Assembly: GCA_029228645.1 (NCBI GenBank)
Contig: JAPTHR010000008.1
Location: 62,001 to 126,000, forward strand
DNA from: Gammaproteobacteria bacterium Milos-ODIII6
Lineage (GTDB): Bacteria > Pseudomonadota > Gammaproteobacteria > Chromatiales > Chromatiaceae
Direction of reading: 5' to 3'
Length of the DNA: 64,000 nt
A program made the position numbers and the translations under genes. Shown in pieces: positions 1 to 7,949 of this stretch. The stretch's first letter is position 1. Each line of letters begins with the position of its first letter. Below the pieces are notes generated by a model that saw nothing but the letters and a program-made list of their open reading frames with translations, did not search any database and was not told where the DNA came from.

Positions 1-563
1 TCCGGACCGGGCGTTACGACCTGCGCGGGCGCGGCGTGGTTGGCACCAGCTCACCGGCCATGGATATCCTGAAATCCTCCAATGTCGAGCGCATCCTGTT
101 CGACCTGTTCGGCCCGGCGCGCACACGCGAGCTGATGGAACAACTGGACCGCGATCGACACTACCAGCTGCAGGACGCCGAACTGGCGCAGCTGCAATCC
201 TTTTTTGCCGCCGATTACGCCACGGATGAAGAGGTCGAGAGCGCGATTCGGGAGACCTTCGCCAAGGGCTATCTGATGGATCCGCACACCGCCACCTGTC
301 TCAAGGCGCATCACAGCTGTCGCGAAAAGGACCTGCCCGATATCGTCTACTCGACCGCGGAATGGACCAAGTTCTCGCCGACCATCGCGCACGCCCTGAC
401 GGGTGAAACGGATGCGCACGACATCGACGCGCTGCGCTCCATCGCGGAAACCGCAAAGCTTTCCATACCGCCCATGATCGCAGCGCTTTTCGACAAGCCC
501 GTCACGCAGTCCACGGTGATCGATAAGCAGGATATCGAGAAAGCGGTATTCGCCTTCATCTGA
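1..563 (+). CDS. thrC: Threonine synthase, C-terminal part (5' end outside window)
   Basis: This is the last 186 or so residues of a reading frame already open at the window edge; the reading phase begins at base 3. The segment SSPAMDILKSSNVERILFDL is the signature of the long form of threonine synthase, the PLP enzyme that converts O-phosphohomoserine to threonine in the cytoplasm. The rest is the helical C-terminal region of that family, ending in AVFAFI just before TGA. The catalytic lysine and PLP-binding glycine loop lie upstream of the window and cannot be checked. The gene converges on rhlE, and a strong hairpin at 597-627 lies between the two stops. Confidence 0.9.
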   Translation, partial: RTGRYDLRGRGVVGTSSPAMDILKSSNVERILFDLFGPARTRELMEQLDRDRHYQLQDAELAQLQSFFAADYATDEEVESAIRETFAKGYLMDPHTATCLKAHHSCREKDLPDIVYSTAEWTKFSPTIAHALTGETDAHDIDALRSIAETAKLSIPPMIAALFDKPVTQSTVIDKQDIEKAVFAFI

Positions 564-596
564 AGCGGATCGAACCCGCCCGAAGAAATGCAAAAA

Positions 597-627
597 GGGG
601 CCGGAGTCGGTACCCGACTCCGACCCC
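597..627. terminator. Palindromic repeat acting as shared thrC/rhlE terminator
   Basis: A 14-bp stem (GGGGCCGGAGTCGG pairing with CCGACTCCGACCCC, one C-A mismatch) encloses a 3-base loop. Read on the minus strand it is followed at once by five T, so it fits an intrinsic terminator for rhlE; read on the plus strand it lies 33 bases after the thrC stop. The same arm sequence recurs as a perfect palindrome at 55018-55050, so this is a dispersed repeat used as a terminator, not a site unique to this locus. Confidence 0.75.
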
Positions 628-659
628 TTGGTCAGCCAGTCTGCCCTGCCAGGGTAGGA

Positions 660-2300
660 TCAGCCACCGAGCAGCGAGGGTGGCCCGCGACGCTGGCCGT
701 TCTGCCCGGAACGCTTCTGCTTGTTGCGTCCATTACCGGACTTGGCTGAGCGTTTCTGACCGGCAGCATTGCCCTTGTCTCCGGGCTTGCCCTTGCCGCC
801 TCGTTTGCGCCGCGCGATCTGATCGCCACCGGCAAGCACGACCGGGTCGCGGTTGCTGTTGTCAGTGAACAGGGTGTTGCCATTGATGTCGCCATGCTCG
901 TCACGAGTCGGGGTACGTGCGGCGTTGCCGTCGCTGGCGCTGTTACCCTTGTTCGGAGTGGCTTTGCCGTCGCTGGCGCCGCTCCCCCTGTTCGGAGTGG
1001 CTTTGCCGTCGCTGGCGCCGCTCCCCCTGTTCGGAGTGGCTGCGCGCGGAGCCGGCTTGTTGCGACCGCGCGACCGCTTGGCATTCGGGCGAGGCTCGCC
1101 ACGGCCGCCCCGACCGGATGGTCGCGGCTGGCGCTGCCCGCGCCCTTTTTGAATCGGCTCCGGCTGGATCGTGGGATCGGGCTCATACCCCTCGACCACC
1201 TCGCTCGGAATACCGAAACCGATCAGCTTGTGAATATCCGCCAGCAGGCGGTCCTCGTCCACGCACACCAGTGAGACAGCCTCGCCCTCGCTACCGGCGC
1301 GACCGGTGCGTCCAATGCGGTGCACATAGTCCTCGGCCACATTCGGCAGCTCGAAATTGACCACATGGGGCAGTTGGTCGATGTCGAGCCCGCGCGCCGC
1401 GATATCGGTGGCAACCAGTACCCGGATATCGCCTGACTTGAAGCCGCCGAGCGCGCGCGTGCGCGCCCCCTGGCTTTTGTTGCCGTGGATCGCGGCGGCG
1501 GTGAGACCGTCCTTTTGCAGGTGTTCGGCCAGCCGGTTGGCGCCATGCTTGGTGCGCGTAAACACCAGCACCTGTTTCCAATTGTGCGAGCCGATCAGCC
1601 AGGACAGCAGCTCGGATTTGCGCTTGCGGTCGACTCGGTAGACCTTTTGCGCGATCCGCTCGACCGTGGTGTTGGGCGGTGTGACCTGGATCGAGACCGG
1701 CTCGTCCAGCAGGCGATGCGCGAGGTCGCGGATCTCACCCGAGAAGGTCGCGGAAAACAGCAGATTCTGCCGTTGCTCCGGCAACAGCGCGAGGATCTTA
1801 CGGATGTCGTTGATGAAGCCCATGTCGAGCATCCGGTCCGCCTCGTCCAGCACCAGTATCTCGATACCCGACAGGTCAAGAGTCCCCTGCTGTACATGAT
1901 CGAGCAGCCGTCCGGGCGTGGCGACCAGGACGTCGACACCCGCCTTGAGCGCAGCGATCTGCGGATTGATCTTTACCCCACCGAAGATCACGGTAGAACG
2001 CAGGTCGAGGTGGCGTCCATAGGTGCGCACGCTTTCACCAACCTGAGCCGCCAGTTCGCGTGTCGGCGTCAGCACCAGTGCCCGCACATGGTCGGCGGGT
2101 CCGGCCTGATTCAGGCGTTGCAGCAAGGGGAGCGTGAAACCGGCGGTCTTGCCTGTACCGGTTTGCGCCCCGGCGAGCACATCCCTGCCCTCGAGGATGA
2201 GGGGGATGGCCTCGGACTGCACGGGTGTGGGTTCCACATAGCCCTGGTCGGACAATGCACGCAGTAATTCGGCCGACAGGCCGAGATGCTCAAAAGACAT
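660..2300 (-). CDS. rhlE: ATP-dependent RNA helicase RhlE (DEAD-box)
   Basis: A 546-residue DEAD-box helicase that unwinds short RNA duplexes; the family acts in ribosome maturation and RNA decay, often in the cold. Visible motifs in order: an N-terminal Q motif (FEHLGLS), Walker A AQTGTGKT at about 45-52, PTREL, the DEAD box at 152-155, SAT near 183, and [10 protein letters not shown] near 330. Sequence around the Q motif and core matches RhlE rather than DbpA or SrmB. From about residue 390 the tail is basic and low-complexity, rich in Arg, Gly and Asn, with three near-identical 13-residue units. Such tails usually bind RNA. A candidate promoter sits about 130 bases upstream, leaving a long 5' leader as is common for cold-induced helicase genes. 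Confidence 0.93.
   Translation of the reverse strand: MSFEHLGLSAELLRALSDQGYVEPTPVQSEAIPLILEGRDVLAGAQTGTGKTAGFTLPLLQRLNQAGPADHVRALVLTPTRELAAQVGESVRTYGRHLDLRSTVIFGGVKINPQIAALKAGVDVLVATPGRLLDHVQQGTLDLSGIEILVLDEADRMLDMGFINDIRKILALLPEQRQNLLFSATFSGEIRDLAHRLLDEPVSIQVTPPNTTVERIAQKVYRVDRKRKSELLSWLIGSHNWKQVLVFTRTKHGANRLAEHLQKDGLTAAAIHGNKSQGARTRALGGFKSGDIRVLVATDIAARGLDIDQLPHVVNFELPNVAEDYVHRIGRTGRAGSEGEAVSLVCVDEDRLLADIHKLIGFGIPSEVVEGYEPDPTIQPEPIQKGRGQRQPRPSGRGGRGEPRPNAKRSRGRNKPAPRAATPNRGSGASDGKATPNRGSGASDGKATPNKGNSASDGNAARTPTRDEHGDINGNTLFTDNSNRDPVVLAGGDQIARRKRGGKGKPGDKGNAAGQKRSAKSGNGRNKQKRSGQNGQRRGPPSLLGG
924..1040 (-). repeat. 39-bp tandem repeat within the rhlE tail
   Basis: Copies starting at 951, 990 and 1029 are spaced exactly 39 bases apart, with a degenerate copy on the low-coordinate side (924-950). 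Each unit encodes 13 residues of the type [13 protein letters not shown]. Because the period is a multiple of three, copy-number change would lengthen or shorten the disordered tail without a frameshift. Confidence 0.85.
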
Positions 2301-2426
2301 ATAGGATTCCCGCGTCGACTTCCGCGAGGCATGAGCCTGGCAACGGTCTGGGAAGCGACGTGTTCTTGTTCAAGAAATTAGGCCAGAACGGCCTTGGCAG
2401 CGCGGACCGATAGCGCTACGGACCGG

Positions 2427-2456
2427 ACTATAACACCATTCCGGTTCAAAAATTAA
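2427..2456 (-). promoter_or_regulatory. Candidate sigma-70 promoter of rhlE
   Basis: On the minus strand TTAATT (-35) and TATAGT (-10) are separated by 18 bases. The -10 matches four of six consensus positions in an otherwise GC-rich gap. Transcription would start near 2420 and give a leader of about 120 bases before the rhlE ATG at 2300. Prediction from sequence only. Confidence 0.4.
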
Positions 2457-2466
2457 CCCTTGGTAC

Positions 2467-2512
2467 GCCAGGAGAGGCCGGTGGATGCCATCGGGCCCCG
2501 GCTTCTCCTGGC
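2467..2512 (-). terminator. Terminator hairpin after soxB
   Basis: Arms 2467-2481 and 2498-2512 pair over 15 bp with a single G-T wobble, around a 16-base loop. The hairpin begins 5 bases after the soxB stop on the minus strand. A short T-rich run lies about 13 bases beyond it, so termination may be less sharp than at a classical site. Confidence 0.65.
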
Positions 2513-2516
2513 CCGT

Positions 2517-4427
2517 TCAGCTCGCCTGACCCTGATAATCAGCGATTCCAGGGTTCTTCAACACGTTCACCAGCGTTGGCGCGTTGATCTTCTTCAGTCG
2601 CAGCACCTTGTCCTCGCTGCGGTTCGCGAGGATGTAGTCGTGCACCACATCCCACATCAGGCGGCCTTCCGGCGTCCGGTTGACCGTGGCCCAGCCGGAA
2701 ACGCTGTAGGTGGCATCCGGATCCAGCTTGCGGCCATCGTCGAGCACGATGTTGGTGATGCGTTCTCCCAGACTCTTGCCCGGGTCGATGGTGTAGTCCA
2801 GACCACCCACGCGCACCATGTCGCCACCGGATTGCAGGTAGGGATCGGGGTCGAACAGGTTGTCCGCCACGCCTTCGAGCATGTCGTGAATCTGCTTGCC
2901 GGTCATCTCGGACACGTAGGTCTCGGCGTAGGTCATGGAGCACTGGGTCATGACGTCTTCCATGGTGATCCAGTCGCCCTTCAGGGTACTCGTCCCCCAG
3001 CGCACCCCGGCGGAGAGCGAGATATCGGCCTGGTGTTCCCAACGCAGGGCATTGCACAGAACCTGGTCCCAGGTGCCCATGAAGTTGCCGCGACGGTAAA
3101 GGGTGCGGTCGGCAATCGCCAGTTTCTCTCCGAGGATATCCTCGTAGGTCTTGCCGACGCGGTCCGGGTTGAAGAACACGTCGGAGCGGCGCGATTCAAC
3201 GATGTTCTCGTCGTACGTGGTCTGGCGCATCTGGTTGATGTAGGCCTCCATTTCGGGATCGGCCGGCAGCCAGTCGGTGATGACCGGCAGCATCTGGTAA
3301 TGCATCCCCTTGAGTTCGCCATCCCGGATATCGAAGTCCATCACACCGACGAACTTGCTGTTGGAGCCCGCGTTGGTGACCCAGCACTCGTGGCCCTCGA
3401 CGTTCTTGACCTTGACCGGCTTGGGCATACCGTCGTGCGTGTGGCCGCCGAATACGGCATTCAGGCCCGGCACCCGCTCGGCCATCTTGATGTCGACGTC
3501 CATGCCGTTGTGCGACAGCAGTACCACGGCATCCGGCGACTCGTCCTCGCGAATCTGTTGCACCAGCGTGATCATGTCGTCCTCGCGCAGACCGAAGGAC
3601 CAGTCCGGGAAAAACTCCTGCGGGTTCGCGTTCGCGGTCCGAGGGAAGGCCTGCCCGACGATGGCGATGCGCGCACCGTTGACCTCCTTGATCACGTACG
3701 GCTGGAAGGCGTGTCCGGAATCCTCGTCGTAGAGACCGCGGCCGTCGTACTTCTCGACCATTTCCAGGTACTCATCACCGAACAGCGAGTCCGGTTTGAC
3801 GCGCACGTTCTGGCCGATGAAATCACCCTTGAAGAGCGCCACGTTGGAAAGCACCTCGTCCTCGCGGTAGGTGAATTCCCAGTGCCCGACCATCACGTCC
3901 AGGCCGAGGATGTTGGAAGCCTCGACCATGTCCACGCCACGTGTCCAGAGCGACGTGCCCGACCCCTGCCACAGGTCGCCACCATCGATGGTCAGGGTGT
4001 TGCTTGGACCGCCTGCCTGCTCGCGCAACTGGTCCAGCAGCGTCTTGAGGTGCGCAAAACCACCGGTGCGGCCGTACTTCAGGGAATCGGCGTCGAAGTT
4101 GAGATAACTGTATGCGTAGGATTCCGGGGTGCCGGGTTTCAGGCCCATGGCATCGAGCAGCTTCTTCCCAACGATGTGCGGCGGACGGCCATAGGCCTCG
4201 CCGACGCCAAGGTTGACGTTTGGTTCGCGGAAGTAGACCGGCTTGAGCTGGCCGTGCACATCCGTGATGTGAAGGAAGCGCACGGTGCCTTTCATCGGCA
4301 GGTCATAGAAACCCTGCGGTGGCTTGGGCCCGGCAAGCGCATGTTTCGCAGCCAGCGGCACGGCGCCTGCGGCGGCCCCAATTCCGAGCAGTTTCATGAA
4401 GTCACGGCGATCAATTTTTTTGGTCAT
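2517..4427 (-). CDS. soxB: Thiosulfohydrolase SoxB
   Basis: A 636-residue periplasmic enzyme of the metallophosphoesterase/5'-nucleotidase superfamily. SoxB uses a dimanganese centre to release sulfate from the cysteine-S-sulfonate carried by SoxYZ. A twin-arginine signal (RRDFMKLLG, about 7-15) is followed by a hydrophobic stretch. Metal-site motifs are HITDVHGQLKP (about 53-63), DGGDLWQGSG, GHWEFTY and GGHTHDGMP. GHWEF in place of the nucleotidase GNHEF is typical of SoxB. The ATG at 4427 is chosen because it directly precedes the Tat signal; a longer frame adds 28 residues without a sensible leader. No soxXYZACD gene is present in the window. It is divergent from the HupE-like gene at 4679. 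Confidence 0.95.
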   Translation of the reverse strand: MTKKIDRRDFMKLLGIGAAAGAVPLAAKHALAGPKPPQGFYDLPMKGTVRFLHITDVHGQLKPVYFREPNVNLGVGEAYGRPPHIVGKKLLDAMGLKPGTPESYAYSYLNFDADSLKYGRTGGFAHLKTLLDQLREQAGGPSNTLTIDGGDLWQGSGTSLWTRGVDMVEASNILGLDVMVGHWEFTYREDEVLSNVALFKGDFIGQNVRVKPDSLFGDEYLEMVEKYDGRGLYDEDSGHAFQPYVIKEVNGARIAIVGQAFPRTANANPQEFFPDWSFGLREDDMITLVQQIREDESPDAVVLLSHNGMDVDIKMAERVPGLNAVFGGHTHDGMPKPVKVKNVEGHECWVTNAGSNSKFVGVMDFDIRDGELKGMHYQMLPVITDWLPADPEMEAYINQMRQTTYDENIVESRRSDVFFNPDRVGKTYEDILGEKLAIADRTLYRRGNFMGTWDQVLCNALRWEHQADISLSAGVRWGTSTLKGDWITMEDVMTQCSMTYAETYVSEMTGKQIHDMLEGVADNLFDPDPYLQSGGDMVRVGGLDYTIDPGKSLGERITNIVLDDGRKLDPDATYSVSGWATVNRTPEGRLMWDVVHDYILANRSEDKVLRLKKINAPTLVNVLKNPGIADYQGQAS

Positions 4428-4678
4428 ATCGGCTTTCGTCTCTCGTTTTCTTGATTTGGATATCCGGCCCAACGGCTGCATACTCCCCTCCATCAGGCGA
4501 GAGTCTAGCAAGCCAGGATTTCTTGATCTGAATTAAAGCCTCTTTACCCCGATTATTTGTGTTTATCGTTGTATCGGAAGAGCCTTGTAGCCACGTCCGA
4601 CGCGTTATATCAGTTGGGTTTTATGGCGCCGGATTCGGATTTGACGGCCCTGCCCGCGATTTTATTCCGTTCTCAAAC

Positions 4679-5839
4679 ATGTATCTGTTTCGATTTCTGT
4701 GGCTGCTCAGCCTTGTTTTTCCGCCTGGCATGGCGAGCGCGGATGTGGTCAAGCCCGCGCTGGTGGAAATCAGCGTCTTTGCGCAAGGACACTTCCGGGT
4801 CGAACTGCGCGCCAGCATCGAGGCGCTCCTGACTGGCATCAATGCGAAGTACAAGAACACCCAGGATGCCCCGAACGCGGCGGAATACGACACCCTGCGC
4901 GAACTCCCACCGGAGGAACTGGCACGGCGATTCCAGCCCTTTCGCGAGCGTCTGTTGCGCGAAATCAAGCTCGAATTCGATGGCGAGCGCGCGGCAGCCG
5001 GGATCAGCGAGGTGGACATTCCGGCGCGCGGCTACACCAAGGTGCCGCGCATCAGTGTGATCCTTCTCGAGGGCCGGTTTCCGCAACATGCACGCCAGCT
5101 GACCTGGTACTACCCGGCAGCCTTCGGAGACAACGCGGTCCGGGTACGCCAGGTCAATCTCGAACAAACGCAGTACCACTGGTCCGAATGGCAATGGATA
5201 CGCGAAGACCGTGTCAGCCGGCCGTTTTCCATTACCGAGATCGCCAGTCGCCCGGGGGTTCTCGAGGTCGCCAAAGAGTACCTGGTCGCCGGCTACTGGC
5301 ATATCCTGCCGCGTGGCCTCGATCACATCCTTTTCATCCTTGGCCTGTACCTTTTCAGCACCCGGATACGCCCCCTGCTATGGCAGGTCACGATGTTCAC
5401 CCTCGCACACACCATCACCCTCGGGCTGGCGGTGTACGGTTGGCTGACTCTCCCGGAAGCCGTGGTGCAACCCCTGATCGCGCTCTCCATCGTGTACGTG
5501 GGATTCGAAAACATCTGGCGTCAGCGCCTGCAAAACAGTCGTCTTGCGCTGGTGTTCGGCTTCGGTCTGCTGCACGGGATCGGGTTCGCCGGGATGCTCA
5601 ATGATTTCGGCATGGCCAGGGAGGCCTTCGCGACGTCCCTGCTCAGCTTCAATGTCGGCGTGGAACTCGGTCAGATCAGCGTCATCCTGCTTGCCTGGCT
5701 CGCGGTCGGACTCTGGTTCGGCACACGGCCCTGGTATCGCACCCTGGTGATCGTCCCCGCCTCCCTGCTGATCAGCCTGGTGGGCGCTTACTGGTTCTGG
5801 GACCGCCTGCAATGGGATGCCCTGGTGGCAATGGTGTGA
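4679..5839 (+). CDS. HupE/UreJ-2 family membrane protein with periplasmic domain
   Basis: A 386-residue protein with a signal peptide (MYLFRFLWLLSLVFPPGMASA), a soluble exported region to about residue 195, then roughly six membrane segments. The transition motif HILPRGLDHILFILGLYL followed by FTLAHTITLGLAVYG is the hallmark of the HupE/UreJ_2 group, membrane proteins grouped with nickel/cobalt permeases but largely uncharacterised. A longer in-frame start at 4559 is rejected because the signal peptide begins exactly at the ATG at 4679; no clear ribosome-binding site is seen. Divergent from soxB, with 251 bases between the two starts. Substrate unknown. Confidence 0.75.
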   Translation: MYLFRFLWLLSLVFPPGMASADVVKPALVEISVFAQGHFRVELRASIEALLTGINAKYKNTQDAPNAAEYDTLRELPPEELARRFQPFRERLLREIKLEFDGERAAAGISEVDIPARGYTKVPRISVILLEGRFPQHARQLTWYYPAAFGDNAVRVRQVNLEQTQYHWSEWQWIREDRVSRPFSITEIASRPGVLEVAKEYLVAGYWHILPRGLDHILFILGLYLFSTRIRPLLWQVTMFTLAHTITLGLAVYGWLTLPEAVVQPLIALSIVYVGFENIWRQRLQNSRLALVFGFGLLHGIGFAGMLNDFGMAREAFATSLLSFNVGVELGQISVILLAWLAVGLWFGTRPWYRTLVIVPASLLISLVGAYWFWDRLQWDALVAMV

Positions 5840-5892
5840 TCGCTTTGAGGACGCATCGAGGCGTCGGAGTCAAACCGTGCGATCCCGATCTC

Positions 5893-5966
5893 TTCGCGGC
5901 CAAGGCCGCTCCTACGGTCCGCTGGTGTTGCTGGCGTCCAACCCGTAGGAGCCAGCTTGCTGGCGA
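5893..5966. repeat. Isolated REPIN-like inverted pair
   Basis: One unit formed by a REP arm with stem GCGGCC-AA-GGCCGC, then GCTCCTACG, a short spacer, and the opposing arm CGTAGGAGCCAGCTTGCTGGC. The second arm's stem (GCCAGC/GCTGGC) differs from the usual GCGAGC/GCTCGC by paired changes on both sides. It lies between the stops of two convergent HupE-type genes. Confidence 0.8.
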
Positions 5967-5976
5967 AAAATTTTTC

Positions 5977-6582
5977 TCACGCCGCCGGCGCCAGCAGCAA
6001 TGCCAGCACCAGCAGCGCACTGGCGGCAATCCAGGACCCGATGATCCTCACCCCCACTCGCAGCCAGGGGTGCACGTCGAAGCGCTCTGCCAACGCCATC
6101 GGATAGAGCAGCAGCAGGTAAAGGGCCACAGCGCTGCCGAACAGCGCCACATGGCGCGCTGTCCCTTGCAGTTCGGCCTGAACCGAATCAAGCCCGAGCA
6201 ATACCCCACCCGAGAGTCCCAGCAACATCAGGAATGCGGAAGGAAGACGCACCGCCAGAACCACCAGCAGCGCGATGCCCATCGCGGTGACCAGCACTGC
6301 CAGCTCAAGCAGCGCCATCGGCCCAGGCAGGACAGGACCCGCACCCGCAATTACGGCACCCATCGCCACGCCAAGCAGATAGGCCCAGATCGCATTGAGA
6401 TTCGCCTGCACGCCCTGCTGGCCGATCAACAGGCCAAGTGCAAAAACCAGCAGCAGGTGCGCCGGTACGAACACCGGATGCAGGATGCCATTGAAAAAAT
6501 CGCCCAGGCCCTCGATCGGGCTATGCGCCCAAGCCGATGTCGGCAGGGCCAGCAGCAGGATGGCGACTCGCCACATCCTCAC
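5977..6582 (-). CDS. HupE/UreJ-like membrane protein
   Basis: A 201-residue protein with a signal peptide ending AWAHS and about six membrane helices. The mature N-terminus begins with histidine, as in HupE/UreJ proteins, which accompany hydrogenase or urease and are thought to move nickel. It carries HPVFVPAH where the canonical family has HPxxGxDH, so it is a divergent member. The GTG start at 6582 overlaps the upstream stop as GTGA; an ATG two codons later is also possible. It is the second gene of a two-gene unit with the HupE/UreJ protein at 6579-7154. No hydrogenase or urease genes are visible. Confidence 0.75.
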   Translation of the reverse strand: MRMWRVAILLLALPTSAWAHSPIEGLGDFFNGILHPVFVPAHLLLVFALGLLIGQQGVQANLNAIWAYLLGVAMGAVIAGAGPVLPGPMALLELAVLVTAMGIALLVVLAVRLPSAFLMLLGLSGGVLLGLDSVQAELQGTARHVALFGSAVALYLLLLYPMALAERFDVHPWLRVGVRIIGSWIAASALLVLALLLAPAA

Positions 6583-7154
6583 AGCAACCCGCCGAGGTAG
6601 GCCACACCGACGAGCGCGATCAGCCCACCGCCGGCACGCACCAGGCCCCGCCCGACCGGCCAGCGCGCCAACAGCCCGAAGGCGACACCCAGGAGGTGCA
6701 GCAAGCCGGTGGAAATGACGAAGCCCAGGCTAAAGGCAAGCGGACTGGCCGAGGCGGGCAGCTCGGTACCGTGCGCGTAGCCGTGGAAAATGGCAAACAG
6801 CGCCACGATCATTGCCGCGACCGGCATCGCCGGTCGCACTGCCAGCGCAACCATCAGGCCGAGCACGATGGCCGAGAGCGCGATACCGGTCTCGACCGCG
6901 GGGATCGGTATACCCAGGATGCCAAGCACGCCGCCGACGGTCATCACCAGCGGAAAAACGACCGGCAGCAGCCAGATCGCCGGGTTGCCCAGGAACGCGC
7001 CCCATAAACCCACCGCCAGCATGGCGACGACGTGATCCAGGCCCAGTACCGGATGCAGCAGACCGCTGCCAAAGCCACCGGCCAGGCCACCCTCCGCGTG
7101 CGCCTGTGCCGTGTTGCTGAGCAGGAACAAAAAGGAAATCAGCAGGTATCTCAT
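6579..7154 (-). CDS. HupE/UreJ family protein
   Basis: A 191-residue polytopic protein with a cleavable signal peptide (cleavage predicted after NTAQA, mature start HAEGG) and about six hydrophobic helices. HPVLGLDHVVAMLAVGLWGA is the conserved HupE/UreJ motif and FHGYAHGTELP the second histidine-rich motif, both likely metal ligands. The family is known or inferred to transport Ni2+ or Co2+. It is the first gene of a pair whose cistrons overlap by four bases, which suggests translational coupling. Confidence 0.85.
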   Translation of the reverse strand: MRYLLISFLFLLSNTAQAHAEGGLAGGFGSGLLHPVLGLDHVVAMLAVGLWGAFLGNPAIWLLPVVFPLVMTVGGVLGILGIPIPAVETGIALSAIVLGLMVALAVRPAMPVAAMIVALFAIFHGYAHGTELPASASPLAFSLGFVISTGLLHLLGVAFGLLARWPVGRGLVRAGGGLIALVGVAYLGGLL

Positions 7155-7340
7155 AACGTGCGCATTCTAGCCCACCGACTGATTCAGCGTCGCCGTGCAG
7201 GCGGGCGTGGAAACTACTGCGCCGCCTGTGCATGGTGCAGGAAACGTGCGACATGCTGCGATGCCCGACCTGCTTGTACGCCAGCGTAAACCAGCCGTTG
7301 CAAGCTATCGGCAGCGTCCAGCCGGGGTTACACTTCGCCC

Positions 7341-7949
7341 ATGCCAAGATCCCGCCTGCCTCATCTGCTCGCGCTCGCACTCATCCTGCTGATTGGGTGG
7401 TCCGGCCTGGCGCCCTACGCACGCGATGTATGGCTGGCGGAGATCATCCCCGTGCTGCTGGTATTCGCGGGGCTGGCATGGCTCTATCCGAAATTCCGCT
7501 TCAGCAATGCGGCCTATCTCCTGGCGGCGGTGTGGCTGTTCATGCATACAGTCGGCTCGCACTACACCTTCGCGCATGTCCCGTTCGACTGGTTCAACGA
7601 CCTGATCGGCGCGCAGCGCAACCAATACGATCGAATCAGTCACGCCGCAGTCGGGCTGTATGCCTTCGCCATCATGGAATGGCTGCTGCGTACGCGACAA
7701 TGCCGCGCATCCATGGCAGCCCTGTTCAGCCTGAGCGTTGTCATGGCGATCGCGGCAGGCTATGAGATCATCGAATGGTTGTTCGCAGTCCTTTACGGTG
7801 GAGACGCCGGGGTGGAGTTTCTCGGCGCCCAGGGCGACGTCTGGGACGCACAGAAAGACATGCTTGCCGATACCCTGGGTGCCGTCTTCGCGCTCGCCCT
7901 GTATGCCTGGCTGCGCCCCGACCTGCGAATGCGCGCGCATGACACATGA
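7341..7949 (+). CDS. DUF2238 (YjdF-type) inner membrane protein
   Basis: A 202-residue protein with about six membrane helices. The sequence HTVGSHYTFAHVPFDWFNDLIG, followed by YDRISHAAVGL and later YEIIEWL with WDAQKDMLADTLGA, matches the DUF2238/YjdF family. The repeated His, Asp and Glu residues near helix ends are characteristic, but no biochemical function is established. The gene starts 186 bases from the divergent hupE-like pair and overlaps the next gene by 11 bases, so it is probably co-transcribed with the repair genes without necessarily sharing their function. Confidence 0.75.
   Translation: MPRSRLPHLLALALILLIGWSGLAPYARDVWLAEIIPVLLVFAGLAWLYPKFRFSNAAYLLAAVWLFMHTVGSHYTFAHVPFDWFNDLIGAQRNQYDRISHAAVGLYAFAIMEWLLRTRQCRASMAALFSLSVVMAIAAGYEIIEWLFAVLYGGDAGVEFLGAQGDVWDAQKDMLADTLGAVFALALYAWLRPDLRMRAHDT

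Noticed and set aside
2460-4454. 664-codon open frame on the plus strand opposite soxB
   Set aside because: It mirrors the soxB frame in GC-rich DNA; the composition (Val/His/Arg-rich, no domain) is that of an antisense shadow and soxB is unmistakable.
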